Assembly (NCBI RefSeq): GCF_016861845.1
Contig: NZ_BOLV01000002.1
Span: forward strand, 124,001-188,000
Source of the DNA: Lacticaseibacillus suilingensis
GTDB lineage: Bacteria; Bacillota; Bacilli; Lactobacillales; Lactobacillaceae
Length of the DNA stretch: 64,000 nucleotides
Reading direction: 5' to 3'
Shown: piece by piece, positions 63,426 to 64,000 of the stretch
Position numbering within the stretch: the first letter of the stretch is position 1
How the letters are laid out: every line of letters starts with the position of its first letter
Position numbers and translations under genes: made by a program
The notes under the pieces: generated by a model
What the model saw: only the letters and a program-made list of their open reading frames with translations
The model's database searches: none
What the model was told of the DNA's origin: nothing

Positions 63426-64000
63426 GCCAGGGCCTCCTTGTTAAGTTGCTTCAGACTCGCGACATTGGCGGCCATCGCTTGCCCCGCTGACTGCACCGTC
63501 AATTCGCCTGGCTGGGTGCGACCAAGGCGCGTGGCTAAAGGCCCGGCCAAAGCTTCAAAAGCGGCAATCTTGGCCGGCGGTACGCTGACGATAAAGCGGC
63601 TCTGGCTTTCACTGAACCACAGCGCCGGTGCCCAGTCAGCGACCACATCTGCGCCAATATTGCGGCCAAAACTCATTTCTGCTAAGGCCGTCAGCAGGCC
63701 CCCATCGCTCACATCATGTGCGGCCGACACGACGTGCTCGCGAATGGCTTGCAACACCAAGGCTTGGTTTTCTTGCTCCTGCGCCAGGTCCAGCGGCCGC
63801 AAACGCCCGCTCACATCCCCTTGCGTCATTTGCTGAAGCAGCCTGCCATTAAACTCGGCCTGAGTTTGGCCAATCACATAAACGGCCTCGCCGGCGGCTT
63901 TGAAGCTCGGACTCATGATGGCAGTTAAATCTTCAATCAAACCCACCATGCCAATCATCGGTGACGGCGCAATCGCTTCGCCGTCGGTTTCGTTGTACAG
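63410..64000 (-). CDS. purL: Phosphoribosylformylglycinamidine synthase II, C-terminal part
   Basis: The last 196 residues of PurL are visible and the frame runs on past the right edge. The segment begins LYNETDGEAIAPSP and includes HDVSDGGLLTALAEM, the ATP/phosphate motif of the PurL/PurM superfamily. The gene leads into purF with a 16-base overlap, giving the order purL-F-M-N-H-D. Confidence 0.95.
   Translation of the reverse strand: MYNETDGEAIAPSPMIGMVGLIEDLTAIMSPSFKAAGEAVYVIGQTQAEFNGRLLQQMTQGDVSGRLRPLDLAQEQENQALVLQAIREHVVSAAHDVSDGGLLTALAEMSFGRNIGADVVADWAPALWFSESQSRFIVSVPPAKIAAFEALAGPLATRLGRTQPGELTVQSAGQAMAANVASLKQLNKEALAWQLK

Overview
The window reads as a chromosomal segment of a GC-rich lactobacillus, most like the Lacticaseibacillus (casei) group. 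The evidence is gene order and protein character: the yqeG-yqeH-yhbY-nadD-yqeK-rsfS-yqeM-tmcAL-yceD cluster, the polA-mutM-coaE-nrdR-dnaB-dnaI-thrS-infC-rpmI-rplT cluster, ytpP-ytpR-sftA-murC, ecsA-ecsB, mecA/spx, T-box control of tRNA synthetases and strong AGGAGG ribosome-binding sites. Base composition looks mid-50s percent GC by eye, above L. casei itself. The species assignment is an inference. I see no insertion sequence, prophage, CRISPR array or plasmid gene. Most genes lie on the minus strand.

Layout from left to right. A two-component system (kinase cut by the window edge) and gnd are followed by the yqe/ribosome-assembly operon (about 3.7-9.7 kb). A repeat-filled gap precedes a plus-strand quinone/electrophile-detoxification operon (10.4-12.8 kb) and a convergent L-lactate oxidase gene. 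Next come translation genes (rplT, rpmI, infC, thrS, with a leader attenuator and a T-box) and replication/repair genes (dnaI, dnaB, nrdR, coaE, mutM, polA). From 25 to 42 kb there are a BI-1 membrane protein, cell-wall and chromosome-segregation genes (murC, sftA), thioredoxin/ytpR, trmB/ytmP, the Ecs transporter, hit, prsA, yhaM, yheA and a class A penicillin-binding protein, then a pseudouridine synthase, argR and argS. At 44 kb are tRNA-Gly(CCC) and a two-gene unit (HicB-like protein plus a 58-residue membrane protein). Then follow pyrD, an M20 amidohydrolase, serine dehydratase, mecA, spx, a metallo-hydrolase, a BceAB-BceRS-type peptide-resistance module, nrdG, and the distal half of the purine operon (purL-F-M-N-H-D), running out of the right edge.

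The most unusual content is non-coding. Two families of intergenic palindromic elements recur. Family 1 (about 152-157 bp) lies at 9991-10147, 38246-38397 and 49885-50039, with a truncated copy at 15481-15527. Family 2 lies at 9769-9945, 24872-25000 and 25001-25136, with a deleted copy at 44922-44967. Each family folds into a multi-stem structure. Between copies the stem sequences differ but stay complementary, so pairing is conserved rather than sequence. I do not recognise either family. They are the best candidates here for something undescribed: a dispersed structured RNA or DNA element, or a MITE/REP-like passenger.

Other points of note are near-cognate start codons for infC (ATA) and rsfS (CTG or ATT), a perfect 19-bp palindrome over the -10 box of the detoxification operon, a terminator-like hairpin in the leader of the penicillin-binding protein gene, and an argS T-box that appears to have no promoter of its own downstream of tRNA-Gly.
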